A DNA stretch of 64,000 nt from Streptomyces zhihengii (GTDB lineage: Bacteria; Actinomycetota; Actinomycetes; Streptomycetales; Streptomycetaceae): assembly GCF_016919245.1 (NCBI RefSeq), contig NZ_JAFEJA010000001.1:5109501-5173500 (forward strand), written 5' to 3'. Shown here piece after piece: positions 1 through 7,614 of this stretch. How positions within the stretch are numbered: the stretch's first letter is position 1; every line of letters starts with the position of its first letter. The position numbers and the translations under genes were made by a program. The notes beneath the pieces are model-generated. The model saw only the letters and a list, made by a program, of their open reading frames with translations. It was not told where the DNA came from and did not search any database.

Positions 1-2
1 TC

Positions 3-392
3 ACCCAGTTGGTGGGCGCCGCACTCGACGGGGACGCCCCCGGGCCGGCCGCCGAGCCCGTCCTCGCCACCGTCAACGCCCTCGCCGGTGAACCCCCGCC
101 CGGGATCAGGGCGGTACGGGACGTGGACGGCACCCTCGTCCGCGCCCTGTGCGCGGCACCCGGCCTCGACGCGCTGCTCGCCGCCGTGGCCCGGGACGCC
201 GTCGAACTGCTCACCGACCCCGTCGCCCGCGGTCGCCTGAGGCGCTGCGAGGGCGACGGCTGCGACCGCGTCTACCTCGACACCTCCCGTGGCAGGCGCC
301 GCCGTTGGTGCTCCAGCGAGGTGTGCGGCAACCGCGAGCGGGTCGCACGCCACCGGCGGCGGACGACCGCCCCGTCCGGCGGCCGCCCCTGA
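3..392 (+). CDS. CGNR zinc-finger (ABATE-type) protein, 5' end cut by the window
   Basis: The reading frame is open to the window edge, so the true start lies to the left; only the last ~130 residues are visible. The C-terminal part has a Cys-x4-Cys pair (CEGDGC) followed by WCSSEVCGNR, the signature of the CGNR zinc finger, a putative nucleic-acid-binding module. Full-length family members run ~180-200 residues with an N-terminal ABATE stress-response domain, consistent with about 60 residues being missing here. The role is presumed transcriptional, but this is family inference and no target is visible. It is followed by a 160-bp gap before the sigma factor gene, so it is probably a separate transcription unit. 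Confidence 0.85.
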   Translation, partial: TQLVGAALDGDAPGPAAEPVLATVNALAGEPPPGIRAVRDVDGTLVRALCAAPGLDALLAAVARDAVELLTDPVARGRLRRCEGDGCDRVYLDTSRGRRRRWCSSEVCGNRERVARHRRRTTAPSGGRP

Positions 393-552
393 CGGGACGG
401 CCGGGAAGCCGCGCGCGACCGCCGAAACCTCCGCCGCCGAAAAGATCTTGAAGTTTCTCCCCCGCGCGTTGAGTGATCCTCCGGCCGCCCCCGTAGTGGA
501 GGGGGACAAGCAGCAGCCGTGCAGTGAGCAGGGTCTCGACCGGGAGGTTCAG

Positions 553-1173
553 GTGCGCAAGGATGCCGCCGTGGCCGATGACCGTCCGCAACGGGCCCGC
601 CATCGCAGAGGGCATCTCCCTCGTCCCGGTGACACCGGGGAGGAGAAGCCGCGCACCGACACCTCCGTCCCGGACGAGGAGTTGATGCGCGCGCTCTACC
701 GCGAACACGCCGGACCGTTGCTCGCCTACGTACTGCGCCTCGTCGCCGGCGACCGCCAGCGCGCCGAGGACGTCGTACAGGAGACGCTCATCCGTGCCTG
801 GAAGAACGCCGGCCGGCTCAACCGGGCCACCGGCTCTGTCCGACCCTGGCTGGTGACGGTCGCCCGGCGCATCGTCATCGACGCTCACCGCAGCCGGCAG
901 GCCCGGCCGCAGGAGGTCGACCCGTCGCCGCTGGAGGTCATGCCCGCGGAGGACGAGATCGACAAGGCGTTGTGGCTCATGACGCTCTCGGATGCGCTCG
1001 ACGATTTGACACCCGCTCACCGGGAAGTCCTTGTCGAGACGTATTTCAAGGGGCGTACGGTCAATGAGGCGGCCGAAACGCTCGGCATACCCAGCGGGAC
1101 CGTGCGGTCCCGCGTGTTCTACGCACTGCGTTCCATGAAGCTCGCACTGGAGGAGAGGGGGGTCTCGGCGTGA
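553..1173 (+). CDS. ECF-subfamily RNA polymerase sigma factor
   Basis: This 206-residue sigma-70-family protein has region 2 (LYREHAGPLLAYVLRLVAGD, then AEDVVQETLIRAWK, about residues 48-85) and region 4 with a C-terminal helix-turn-helix (LTPAHREVLVETYF ... LGIPSGTVRSRVFYAL). The chosen GTG start is preceded by GGGAGG at a good distance. Longer in-frame extensions upstream have no ribosome site and lie in low-complexity sequence. The gene overlaps the downstream anti-sigma gene by 4 bp (GTGA), so the two are translationally coupled. The pair resembles the SigL/SigK-type ECF sigma with a zinc-finger anti-sigma factor. It would direct transcription of a stress regulon when released from the membrane; the signal cannot be told from the sequence. 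Confidence 0.93.
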   Translation: MRKDAAVADDRPQRARHRRGHLPRPGDTGEEKPRTDTSVPDEELMRALYREHAGPLLAYVLRLVAGDRQRAEDVVQETLIRAWKNAGRLNRATGSVRPWLVTVARRIVIDAHRSRQARPQEVDPSPLEVMPAEDEIDKALWLMTLSDALDDLTPAHREVLVETYFKGRTVNEAAETLGIPSGTVRSRVFYALRSMKLALEERGVSA

Positions 1174-1991
1174 CCAGGTACGAGCAGGAGTCCGTGCACG
1201 ACGCCGTCGGCGCGTACGTGCTCGGAGTGCTCGACGAAGCGGACGCCTCCGCCTTCGAGGCGCATCTGGCCGGCTGCGACCTGTGTGCCGCCCGTCTCGA
1301 CGAGTTCTCCGGCATGGAACCGATGCTGGCGATGCTGGCCGACGCGCCCGCCGCGGCACCCCCGCCGCAGGGCGACCCCTGGGGCATGCCGGGCGCGACG
1401 GACTTCCCGCCGCCGCGGCCCGCGCCCGTGGTCCCGTCCTCGCCCAGCCCCCGGGTGCTCGACGGCCTGCTGAACGAGGTCGCCGTGAAGCGCGCGGCGA
1501 AGCGCCGGCGCGGGATGTACCTGCTGGCCGCCGTCGCCGCGCTGATCATCGGCGGCCCGGCGGTCGCCGTCGTGGTCACGGCCGACGACACCACCGGCAG
1601 CCAGGCGGCCGACCCGCACCCGACCAGCCCGGCCGAGGACGCCTTCTTCAACCACATGGAGGAGAAGGTCGAGGGCACCGACGCGACGACCCGGGTCAGC
1701 GCGGTCGTGGGCATGGAGAAGAAGGGCTGGGGCACCCACACGGTCCTGGAGCTGAAGAACGTCAAGGGCCCCCTCAAGTGCAGCCTGGTCGCCGTCTCCA
1801 CCACGGGCGAGGAGGAGGTCGTCACCTCCTGGGCCGTCCCCGCGTGGGGGTACGGCATCGCCGACAGCCCCCACGAGGCGGCCAAGAACCCGCTCTACGT
1901 CCACGGCGGAGCCGCCATGGACCGCGACGACATCGACCGCTTCGAGGTCCGCACCTTCGACGGCACCCGCCTGGTGGAGGTCGACGCGTAG
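1170..1991 (+). CDS. Membrane anti-sigma factor with zinc-finger (zf-HC2) anti-sigma domain
   Basis: The N-terminal ~50 residues form a zinc-binding anti-sigma domain with His10 and the H-x3-C-x2-C motif (His32, Cys36, Cys39). A Pro/Ala-rich linker follows, then one membrane segment (about residues 116-137), then an extracytoplasmic domain of ~135 residues. The topology fits a membrane-tethered inhibitor that holds the upstream ECF sigma factor in the cytoplasm and responds outside through its C-terminal domain. The GTG start overlaps the sigma stop codon by 4 bp, the usual arrangement for a cognate sigma/anti-sigma pair. The extracytoplasmic part resembles anti-sigma-K/RskA-type sensors only loosely. 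Confidence 0.92.
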   Translation: MTRYEQESVHDAVGAYVLGVLDEADASAFEAHLAGCDLCAARLDEFSGMEPMLAMLADAPAAAPPPQGDPWGMPGATDFPPPRPAPVVPSSPSPRVLDGLLNEVAVKRAAKRRRGMYLLAAVAALIIGGPAVAVVVTADDTTGSQAADPHPTSPAEDAFFNHMEEKVEGTDATTRVSAVVGMEKKGWGTHTVLELKNVKGPLKCSLVAVSTTGEEEVVTSWAVPAWGYGIADSPHEAAKNPLYVHGGAAMDRDDIDRFEVRTFDGTRLVEVDA

Positions 1992-2051
1992 GCACCCCGG
2001 CCGGCCCCTCCCCTCGGTCCCGCGGGCCCGGGGCGTCTCCGTGTGCTCCCA

Positions 2052-2081
2052 CGGCCCGCGGCGGACGCCCGCCGCGGGCCG
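2052..2081 (+). terminator. Perfect GC hairpin after the anti-sigma gene
   Basis: A 13-bp perfect stem (2052-2064 with 2069-2081) and a 4-nt loop lie 60 bp past the anti-sigma stop. There is no U-tract, as usual for Streptomyces terminators. Confidence 0.65.
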
Positions 2082-2154
2082 GACACAGGTGTCATTCCCG
2101 CCCCCCTTGGCGTACGGTTGACGGCTGCCCAGTGCACGTCAGAAGGGGGCCTCG

Positions 2155-4536
2155 GTGGCCGCGCAGGATGCCGCTGATTCCGTAGTCGATTCCGTGACCG
2201 TTCCGGCGGCCGCGTCCGCCGCCGACTCGGTGCGAGACCGTGAGATCGGCGTCGAACAGGTCCATCTGGACCGGGTCTACCGCCGGCTGGAGGAGAAGAT
2301 CCACGAGGCGGAGTTCCTCATGGACGACGCCGCCAAACGGGGCCAGGTCGGTACGCCCGGCGCCCTCGCCGAGCGGGACGCCCAGGTCTTCCGGGCCGGG
2401 ATCCACCTCAACCGGCTCAACAACGAGTTCGAGGACTTCCTCTTCGGCAGGATCGACCTGCTGTACGGCAAGGACGGCGAGCGCGGCCCCGACGGGGCGT
2501 ACACCTCCGTGGAGCCCGCCGACGACGCCGTGCGGGCCGACGGCACCGCGCCCATCGGCGAGACCCTGCACATCGGCCGGATCGGCGTCCTCGACGCCGA
2601 CTACGCACCCCTGGTGATCGACTGGCGCGCCCCGGCCGCGGCCCCCTTCTACCGGTCCACGCCGGTCGAGCCGGGCCGGGTCGTGCGCCGGCGCGTCATC
2701 CGCTCGCGGGGACGCAAGGTGCTGGGCGTCGAGGACGACCTGATGCGCCCCGAACTCAGCGCCTCCCTCGACGGCGTGCCGCTGGCCGTCGTCGGCGACG
2801 GCGCCCTGATGGCCGCGCTCGGCCAGGCCCGCAGCCACACCATGCGCGACATCGTCGCCTCCATCCAGGCCGAACAGGACCTGGTCATCCGCGCCCCCGC
2901 CGCGTCCGTCACCTATGTGGAGGGCGGCCCCGGCACCGGAAAGACGGCCGTGGCGCTGCACCGGGCGGCGTACCTCCTCTACAAGGACCGGCGCAGATAC
3001 TCCGGCGGCATCCTCATCGTCTCGCCGACGCCCCTGCTGGTCGCCTACACCGAGGGCGTGCTGCCCTCGCTGGGCGAGGAGGGGCAGGTCGCCATCCGCG
3101 CGGTCGGCTCGCTCGTCGACGGCGCGGAGGCCACCGCGTACGACGAACCCGCGGTCGCCCGCGTCAAGGGCTCGTCCCGGATGCTGAACGTGCTGCGCAA
3201 GGCCGCGCGGGGCGCGCTGGAGCAGCCGTCCGCGCCCGCCGGGGGCCAGCTCGCCCTGGGGGAGGAGCCGGCCGCCCAGGGCACCCCGGACCGGCTGCGG
3301 GTGGTCGTCTTCGGCCGCCGCCTGGAGCTGGAGGCCGACGAACTCCAGCGCATCCGCCACAACGCCCTCGGCGGCACCACGCCCGTCAACCTGCTGCGCC
3401 CGCGGGCCCGCCGGCTGCTGCTGGACGCCCTGTACGCCAAGTCGGGCGCGGCCGGCCGCCACCCGGGCGACCCCGAGCTCGCCGCCGAGCTGCGCTCCTC
3501 CTTCGACGAGGACGTCACCTCGGAGGACAGCTTCCTCGCCTTCCTGGACGCCTGGTGGCCCGAGCTGACCCCGCGCGGGGTGCTCGCCGCCATGGCGGAC
3601 GAGCGGCGGCTCGGCCGCTGGGCCCGGCGGGTCCTCAACCCCGGCGAGGTGCGCCGGGTGGCCAGGTCGCTGCGGCGCGACGCGCTGTCGGTCCACGACG
3701 TCGCGCTCCTCGACGAGCTCGGCAGCCTGCTCGGCGCACCCGCCCGGCCGCGCAGGAAGCGCGAGCTGGACCCGCTGGACCAGCTCAGCGGGCTGGAGGA
3801 GCTGATGCCGCAGCGCGAGGAGTCGCAGCGGGAGCGGGCCGACCGGCTGGCCGCCGAACGCACCGAGTACGCCCATGTCATCGTCGACGAGGCGCAGGAC
3901 CTCACCCCGATGCAGTGGCGGATGGTCGGCCGCCGCGGGCGCCACGCCACCTGGACGGTGGTCGGCGACCCCGCCCAGTCGTCCTGGTCCTCGCCGGACG
4001 AGGCCGCCGAGGCACGCGACGAGGCGCTCGGCACCCGCCCCCGCCGGCGCTTCGAGCTGACCGTGAACTACCGCAACCCGGCCGAGATCGCCGAGCTGGC
4101 CGCCAAGGTCCTCACCCTGGCGATGCCCGGGATGCGGTCGCCCGCCGCGGTGCGCTCCACCGGTGTGCGCCCCCGCTTCGCGGTGGTCCCCGACGGCGGG
4201 GACCTCGCGGACGCCGTGCGGGCCGAGGCGGAGCGGCTGCTGGCCGGGGTCGACGGCACGGTCGGCGTCGTGGTGGCGATGCACCGCCGCGAGCAGGCCG
4301 CCCGCTGGCTCGCCGGGCTCGGCGAGCGGGTGGTGGCCCTGGGCTCGCTGGAGGCCAAGGGGCTGGAGTACGACGCCACGGTGGTGGTCTCCCCGGCGGA
4401 GATCGCCGACGAGAGCCCGGCCGGACTGCGGGTGCTCTACGTGGCCCTCACCCGGGCGACCCAGCAGCTCACCGTCGTCTCGGCGCGGCGCGACCAGCCC
4501 GACGCGGACGGGGTGCCGGACCTGCTGCGGGACTGA
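2155..4536 (+). CDS. HelD-family UvrD-like helicase / RNA polymerase-recycling ATPase
   Basis: This 793-residue superfamily 1 ATPase has an N-terminal coiled-coil arm (about residues 35-90), Walker A GGPGTGKT (257-264), Walker B VDEAQD (577-582) and a C-terminal UvrD-type motif (GLRVLYVALTRATQQL). The long N-terminal region before the P-loop and the large insertion between motifs Ia and II are characteristic of HelD proteins rather than true UvrD/PcrA. HelD proteins bind RNA polymerase and clear it from DNA, and a Streptomyces relative (HelR) protects against rifampicin. That this copy does so is inference; I did not find a clear rifamycin-associated palindrome upstream. The GTG start has AGAAGGGGG six bases upstream. 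It is the last protein gene before the structured RNA candidate at 4727. Confidence 0.88.
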   Translation: MAAQDAADSVVDSVTVPAAASAADSVRDREIGVEQVHLDRVYRRLEEKIHEAEFLMDDAAKRGQVGTPGALAERDAQVFRAGIHLNRLNNEFEDFLFGRIDLLYGKDGERGPDGAYTSVEPADDAVRADGTAPIGETLHIGRIGVLDADYAPLVIDWRAPAAAPFYRSTPVEPGRVVRRRVIRSRGRKVLGVEDDLMRPELSASLDGVPLAVVGDGALMAALGQARSHTMRDIVASIQAEQDLVIRAPAASVTYVEGGPGTGKTAVALHRAAYLLYKDRRRYSGGILIVSPTPLLVAYTEGVLPSLGEEGQVAIRAVGSLVDGAEATAYDEPAVARVKGSSRMLNVLRKAARGALEQPSAPAGGQLALGEEPAAQGTPDRLRVVVFGRRLELEADELQRIRHNALGGTTPVNLLRPRARRLLLDALYAKSGAAGRHPGDPELAAELRSSFDEDVTSEDSFLAFLDAWWPELTPRGVLAAMADERRLGRWARRVLNPGEVRRVARSLRRDALSVHDVALLDELGSLLGAPARPRRKRELDPLDQLSGLEELMPQREESQRERADRLAAERTEYAHVIVDEAQDLTPMQWRMVGRRGRHATWTVVGDPAQSSWSSPDEAAEARDEALGTRPRRRFELTVNYRNPAEIAELAAKVLTLAMPGMRSPAAVRSTGVRPRFAVVPDGGDLADAVRAEAERLLAGVDGTVGVVVAMHRREQAARWLAGLGERVVALGSLEAKGLEYDATVVVSPAEIADESPAGLRVLYVALTRATQQLTVVSARRDQPDADGVPDLLRD

Positions 4537-4726
4537 GCGACCGGGGCCCCGGGCGGGCGGCGTGCGGTCGCAGGGCCGCCGTGCGCCCGTCCGGGCCCGG
4601 CCGTGCGGGCGTCCGGTCCCGGCCGTGCGGGCTTCCGTGGCGGGTGCCGGAACGCGGGGTTCGCACCGACGGCGAGTCAACGTGCCGTACGGGAATCACT
4701 TCCCCGGGTGGTGCGTTAGCCTGGGT

Positions 4727-4867
4727 GTGGCACCGGCTCGATCCAAGCCCCCGGGCCCAACCTTCGTCGCTACGAGCGACCACTTGCCGCGAGGCGAGCA
4801 TGGCGGGTCGGTGCCACTTATCCGTCCGGACAGAGGTCCGGGTCACCCTTCGGTGACCCGGACCTCT
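4727..4867 (+). ncRNA. Structured small RNA candidate with multibranch fold and own terminator
   Basis: A perfect 9-bp long-range helix (GTGGCACCG at 4727-4735 with CGGTGCCAC at 4809-4817) encloses a multibranch interior. One hairpin has stem 4766-4771/4775-4780 and a 3-nt loop. Another, 4783-4788/4793-4798, is capped by GCGA, a GNRA tetraloop, with one G-U pair. A weaker hairpin, GGCT/AGCC, lies near 4736-4747. A palindrome GTCCGGAC follows at 4824-4831, then a 16-bp terminator hairpin. A -10-like TAGCCT (4718-4723) lies just upstream, giving a start near 4727-4730. No open reading frame with a ribosome site fits. I do not recognise a known riboswitch or Rfam family. It may be a free-standing small RNA, since the terminator separates it from the malic enzyme. 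Confidence 0.6.
4832..4867 (+). terminator. 16-bp perfect terminator hairpin with CTTC loop
   Basis: The stem 4832-4847 pairs perfectly with 4852-4867 around a 4-nt loop and is followed by TCTGTTTCCC. It is among the strongest hairpins in the window and would end the RNA above or read-through from the helicase gene. Confidence 0.85.
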
Positions 4868-5045
4868 TCTGTTTCCCGTCGACTTCCCGTACGGTGGGTT
4901 TCGTATCGTGGAAGTAAGTTTCCGAAAACTAAATGACCGCATTACCTGCTACTCGCGGGTAGGTGTCACCATCGGAGGGCGCTGCCCGGGCCACGGCCGC
5001 GGTGCGGCGCAGCAACGAAGCTAGGGAAAGCAGAGGAACCCGGTC

Positions 5046-6479
5046 ATGGCAACGGCGCCAAGCGTCTCGTACTCGATGACGGTCCGGCTGGAGGTGCCCG
5101 CGAGCGGAACCGCGGTCTCCCAGCTCACCACCGCCGTGGAATCCTCCGGCGGGTCCGTGACCGGCCTCGACGTGACCGCATCCGGTCACGAGAAGCTGCG
5201 CATCGACGTCACGATCGCCGCCAGCTCCACCGCGCACGCCGACGAGATCGTCGAGGGCCTGCGCGACATCGAGGGCGTCGTCCTCGGCAAGGTCTCCGAC
5301 CGTACGTTCCTGATGCACCTCGGCGGCAAGATCGAGATGGCGTCCAAGCACCCCATCCGCAACCGTGACGACCTCTCGATGATCTACACCCCGGGTGTGG
5401 CGCGGGTCTGCATGGCGATCGCCGAGAACCCCGAGGACGCCCGCCGCCTCACCATCAAGCGCAACTCCGTTGCAGTGGTGACGGACGGCTCCGCCGTCCT
5501 CGGCCTCGGCAACATCGGCCCCAAGGCCGCACTGCCCGTCATGGAGGGCAAGGCGGCCCTCTTCAAGCGCTTCGCCGGCATCGACGCCTGGCCGATCTGC
5601 CTGGACACCCAGGACACCGACGCCATCGTCGAGATCGTCAAGGCCATCGCCCCCGGCTTCGCGGGCATCAACCTGGAGGACATCTCCGCGCCGCGCTGCT
5701 TCGAGATCGAGGCCCGGCTGCGCGAGGCCCTGGACATCCCCGTCTTCCACGACGACCAGCACGGCACCGCGATCGTCGTCCTGGCCTCGCTCACCAACGC
5801 CCTGCGGGTGGTGGGCAAATCGGTCTCCGACGTGCGGGTCGTGATGTCCGGAGCGGGTGCGGCCGGCACCGCCATCCTCAAGCTGCTGCTGGCCGCCGGC
5901 GTCAAGCACGCCGTCGTCGCCGACATCCACGGAGTGGTGCACGCCGACCGCGAGGACCTCGTGGGCGCGGCCGCCGACTCGCCGCTTCGCTGGATCGCCG
6001 ACAACACCAACCCCGAGGGCGTCACCGGCACGCTCAAGGAAGCGGTCGTGGGCGCGGACGTGTTCATCGGCGTCTCGGCGCCCAACGTGCTCGGCGCCGA
6101 GGACGTCGCGGCCATGGCCGACGGCGCCATCGTGTTCGCGCTCGCGAACCCGGACCCGGAGGTCGACCCGGCAATCGCCCGCCAGACGGCGGCAGTTGTG
6201 GCCACCGGGCGGTCCGACTTCCCGAACCAGATCAACAACGTGCTGGTGTTCCCGGGCGTGTTCCGCGGTCTGCTGGACGCCCAGTCCCGCACCGTGAACA
6301 CCGAGATGATGCTCGCCGCCGCGGCCGCGCTCGCCAACGTCGTCACCGACGACGAGCTCAACCCGAACTACATCATCCCCTCCGTCTTCAACGACAAGGT
6401 CGCGGGTGCCGTGGCCGGGGCCGTGCGCGAGGCCGCGAAGGCGGCGGGCGCGACGGCGACGGCCTCCACTCCGGTCTGA
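5046..6479 (+). CDS. Malic enzyme with N-terminal ACT domain (probably NAD-dependent)
   Basis: This 477-residue protein carries out oxidative decarboxylation of L-malate to pyruvate and CO2. Residues ~8-85 form an ACT regulatory domain. The malic enzyme N-terminal domain follows (IYTPGVARVC, VAVVTDGSAVLGLG, then NLEDISAPRCFEIE and DDQHGTA), then the NAD(P)-binding Rossmann fold with GAGAAGTA. In S. coelicolor the ACT-bearing enzyme at this locus is the NAD-dependent one as I recall it; cofactor choice here is inferred. The ATG start follows AGAGGA. It links the TCA cycle to pyruvate and acetyl-CoA supply and has a long, less GC-rich leader that probably holds its promoter. Confidence 0.93.
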   Translation: MATAPSVSYSMTVRLEVPASGTAVSQLTTAVESSGGSVTGLDVTASGHEKLRIDVTIAASSTAHADEIVEGLRDIEGVVLGKVSDRTFLMHLGGKIEMASKHPIRNRDDLSMIYTPGVARVCMAIAENPEDARRLTIKRNSVAVVTDGSAVLGLGNIGPKAALPVMEGKAALFKRFAGIDAWPICLDTQDTDAIVEIVKAIAPGFAGINLEDISAPRCFEIEARLREALDIPVFHDDQHGTAIVVLASLTNALRVVGKSVSDVRVVMSGAGAAGTAILKLLLAAGVKHAVVADIHGVVHADREDLVGAAADSPLRWIADNTNPEGVTGTLKEAVVGADVFIGVSAPNVLGAEDVAAMADGAIVFALANPDPEVDPAIARQTAAVVATGRSDFPNQINNVLVFPGVFRGLLDAQSRTVNTEMMLAAAAALANVVTDDELNPNYIIPSVFNDKVAGAVAGAVREAAKAAGATATASTPV

Positions 6480-6814
6480 CCCGGCCCGACATACGGCGCG
6501 TCGCGGGTCGCAGCATCCCAAATCCCCCTCTAGGGTGGCGGATCATGAGCCCGCGACCGCTCCGAGGAGTCCCGGCACAGTCGACGCAACGTCACCACGA
6601 CGGGGCTGTGGCGCTTTTCGTGTGACTCAGGAGAGTGCCGGATTGGCGTTCCCGCCGGTGGTGGGGGCAGGATGCTTATTCGGGCGCGAGGGTCTGACAG
6701 CAGACCCGGGTCCGGGGAATGTCCGAGGGCCCTGGCAGCATCGGCTTTGCTGTGCCTCCTGCGGCCCTGCCGCGTGGCACGCCTCAACAGCAAGAAGAAC
6801 ACGGGAGTAACAAC
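6480..6814. other. Intergenic region upstream of hup
   Basis: This is the leader of the HU gene. The only clear structure is a small 7-bp hairpin, GGGTCTG with CAGACCC, at about 6690-6707. The rest shows no gene with a ribosome site. A short CCTCTAGGGTGG stretch near 6530 looks -10-like but no matching -35 is evident. Confidence 0.4.
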
Positions 6815-7096
6815 ATGAACCGCAGTGAGCTGGTGGCCGCGCTGGCCGACCGCGCCGAGGTGACCCGCAAGGACGCCGACGCCGTTCTGGCCGCTCTCGC
6901 CGAGACCGTCGGCGAGGTCGTCGCCAAGGGCGACGAGAAGGTCACCATCCCCGGCTTCCTGACCTTCGAGCGCACCCACCGTGCCGCTCGCACCGCGCGC
7001 AACCCGCAGACCGGCGACCCCATCCAGATCCCGGCCGGCTACAGCGTGAAGGTCTCCGCGGGCTCGAAGCTCAAGGAAGCCGCCAAGGGCAAGTAA
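6815..7096 (+). CDS. hup: HU-family nucleoid DNA-binding protein (HupA type)
   Basis: This 93-residue protein matches HU along its whole length: MNRSELVAALADRAEVTRKD at the start, the GFLTFERTHRAART core and the DNA-binding arm with RNPQTGDPIQIPA. It binds and bends DNA as a dimer. The ATG start is set by GGGAG eight bases upstream; an upstream in-frame extension of ~30 residues has no family match. It lacks the lysine-rich tail of the second Streptomyces HU (HupS), so it is the short vegetative form. A strong terminator follows at 7129. Confidence 0.96.
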   Translation: MNRSELVAALADRAEVTRKDADAVLAALAETVGEVVAKGDEKVTIPGFLTFERTHRAARTARNPQTGDPIQIPAGYSVKVSAGSKLKEAAKGK

Positions 7097-7128
7097 GCAG
7101 CCGGGCGCCTCAGGCGCCTCAGGCACAC

Positions 7129-7162
7129 GGAGGGCGGGTACCGGAACCGGTACCCGCCCTCC
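7129..7162 (+). terminator. hup terminator, 16-bp perfect hairpin
   Basis: The stem 7129-7144 pairs perfectly with 7147-7162, leaving two A residues, 32 bp after the hup stop. Confidence 0.85.
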
Positions 7163-7263
7163 GGCACGTGCGGGGGCGTACGGGGGCCTACGGGCGCCTA
7201 CGGGGCTTTTGCGCGTGCCGTGGGGGCCGGTGCGCGGGCGGCGGGCGCCTGCGGCGGGCCTCT

Positions 7264-7500
7264 CCCCGCCCCGCCCCTTCCCGCAACCGGGGCTCCGCCC
7301 CGCACCCCGCGCCTCAATCGCCGGCGGGGCTGGGGTGGTCGTTCCGCCCCCGGACACGATCTCCCCCTCGGCCCGGCGGCCGTGGGAGGTACCCCGATGG
7401 ACGGGCTGGCTTTGTCAGCCCGTCCGGCGATTGAGGACACCGCGCGGAGCGCGGTACGGGGCCGGGCGGAGCCCGGTTTCGGTGAAGGGGCGGGGTGGGG
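7264..7500. repeat. Long imperfect inverted repeat (Streptomyces intergenic repeat type, MITE-like)
   Basis: Two arms of about 70-85 bp (7264-7332 and 7417-7500) are imperfect reverse complements. The best-conserved block is CCTCAATCGCCGG (7312-7324) against CCGGCGATTGAGG (7424-7436). Inside lies a second perfect hairpin, 7399-7408 with 7416-7425. The sequence has no credible gene. From general knowledge, elements carrying the 'cctcaatcgccgg ... ccggcgattgagg' motif recur between genes in many Streptomyces chromosomes. It sits between the converging hup and murA genes. Confidence 0.7.
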
Positions 7501-7537
7501 GACAGCCCGCGCAGCGCCCCCGCCCCCGCACACACCG

Positions 7538-7571
7538 ACGGCCCCCGCGGAGCGAACCCCGCGAGGGCCGT
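7538..7571 (-). terminator. Hairpin downstream of murA
   Basis: An imperfect stem of ACGGCCC with GGGCCGT plus inner GC pairs lies 44 bp past the murA stop on the reverse strand. Confidence 0.5.
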
Positions 7572-7614
7572 GCGTGCCGTGCGTGTGCCGGTGAGGCGAA
7601 GACGCGAAGACGCG

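Larger units (their letters stand above)
4537..5045. other. Intergenic region between HelD and malic enzyme (holds ncRNA candidate and malic enzyme leader)
   Basis: The first ~190 bases are unremarkable GC-rich sequence. The middle holds a structured RNA ending in a 16-bp terminator (separate entries). The last ~175 bases (4870-5045) form the malic enzyme leader. They are markedly less GC-rich (for example GTTTCGTATCG, GTAAGTTTCC, AAAACTAAATG around 4895-4937) and so probably hold its promoter. A 9-codon reading frame with a TTA codon begins at 4934, but nothing else supports it. Confidence 0.5.

Noticed and set aside
2092..4680. 862-residue reading frame on the reverse strand
   Set aside because: It is the antisense shadow of the HelD-type gene, common in high-GC DNA. 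It has no family motifs and its composition is biased (Gly/Arg/Val/Leu).
4727..4867. Known riboswitch (ydaO/c-di-AMP, SAM, cobalamin, 6C RNA)
   Set aside because: I looked for the conserved cores of these families from memory and saw none. The strong terminator separates it from the malic enzyme gene, which argues against a cis riboswitch.
4934..4963. Nine-codon TTA-containing leader peptide before malic enzyme
   Set aside because: Too short, no ribosome site, and no attenuator that would depend on it.
4929..6521. 530-residue reverse frame over the malic enzyme
   Set aside because: Antisense of a well-supported gene, with no recognisable domain and no ribosome site.
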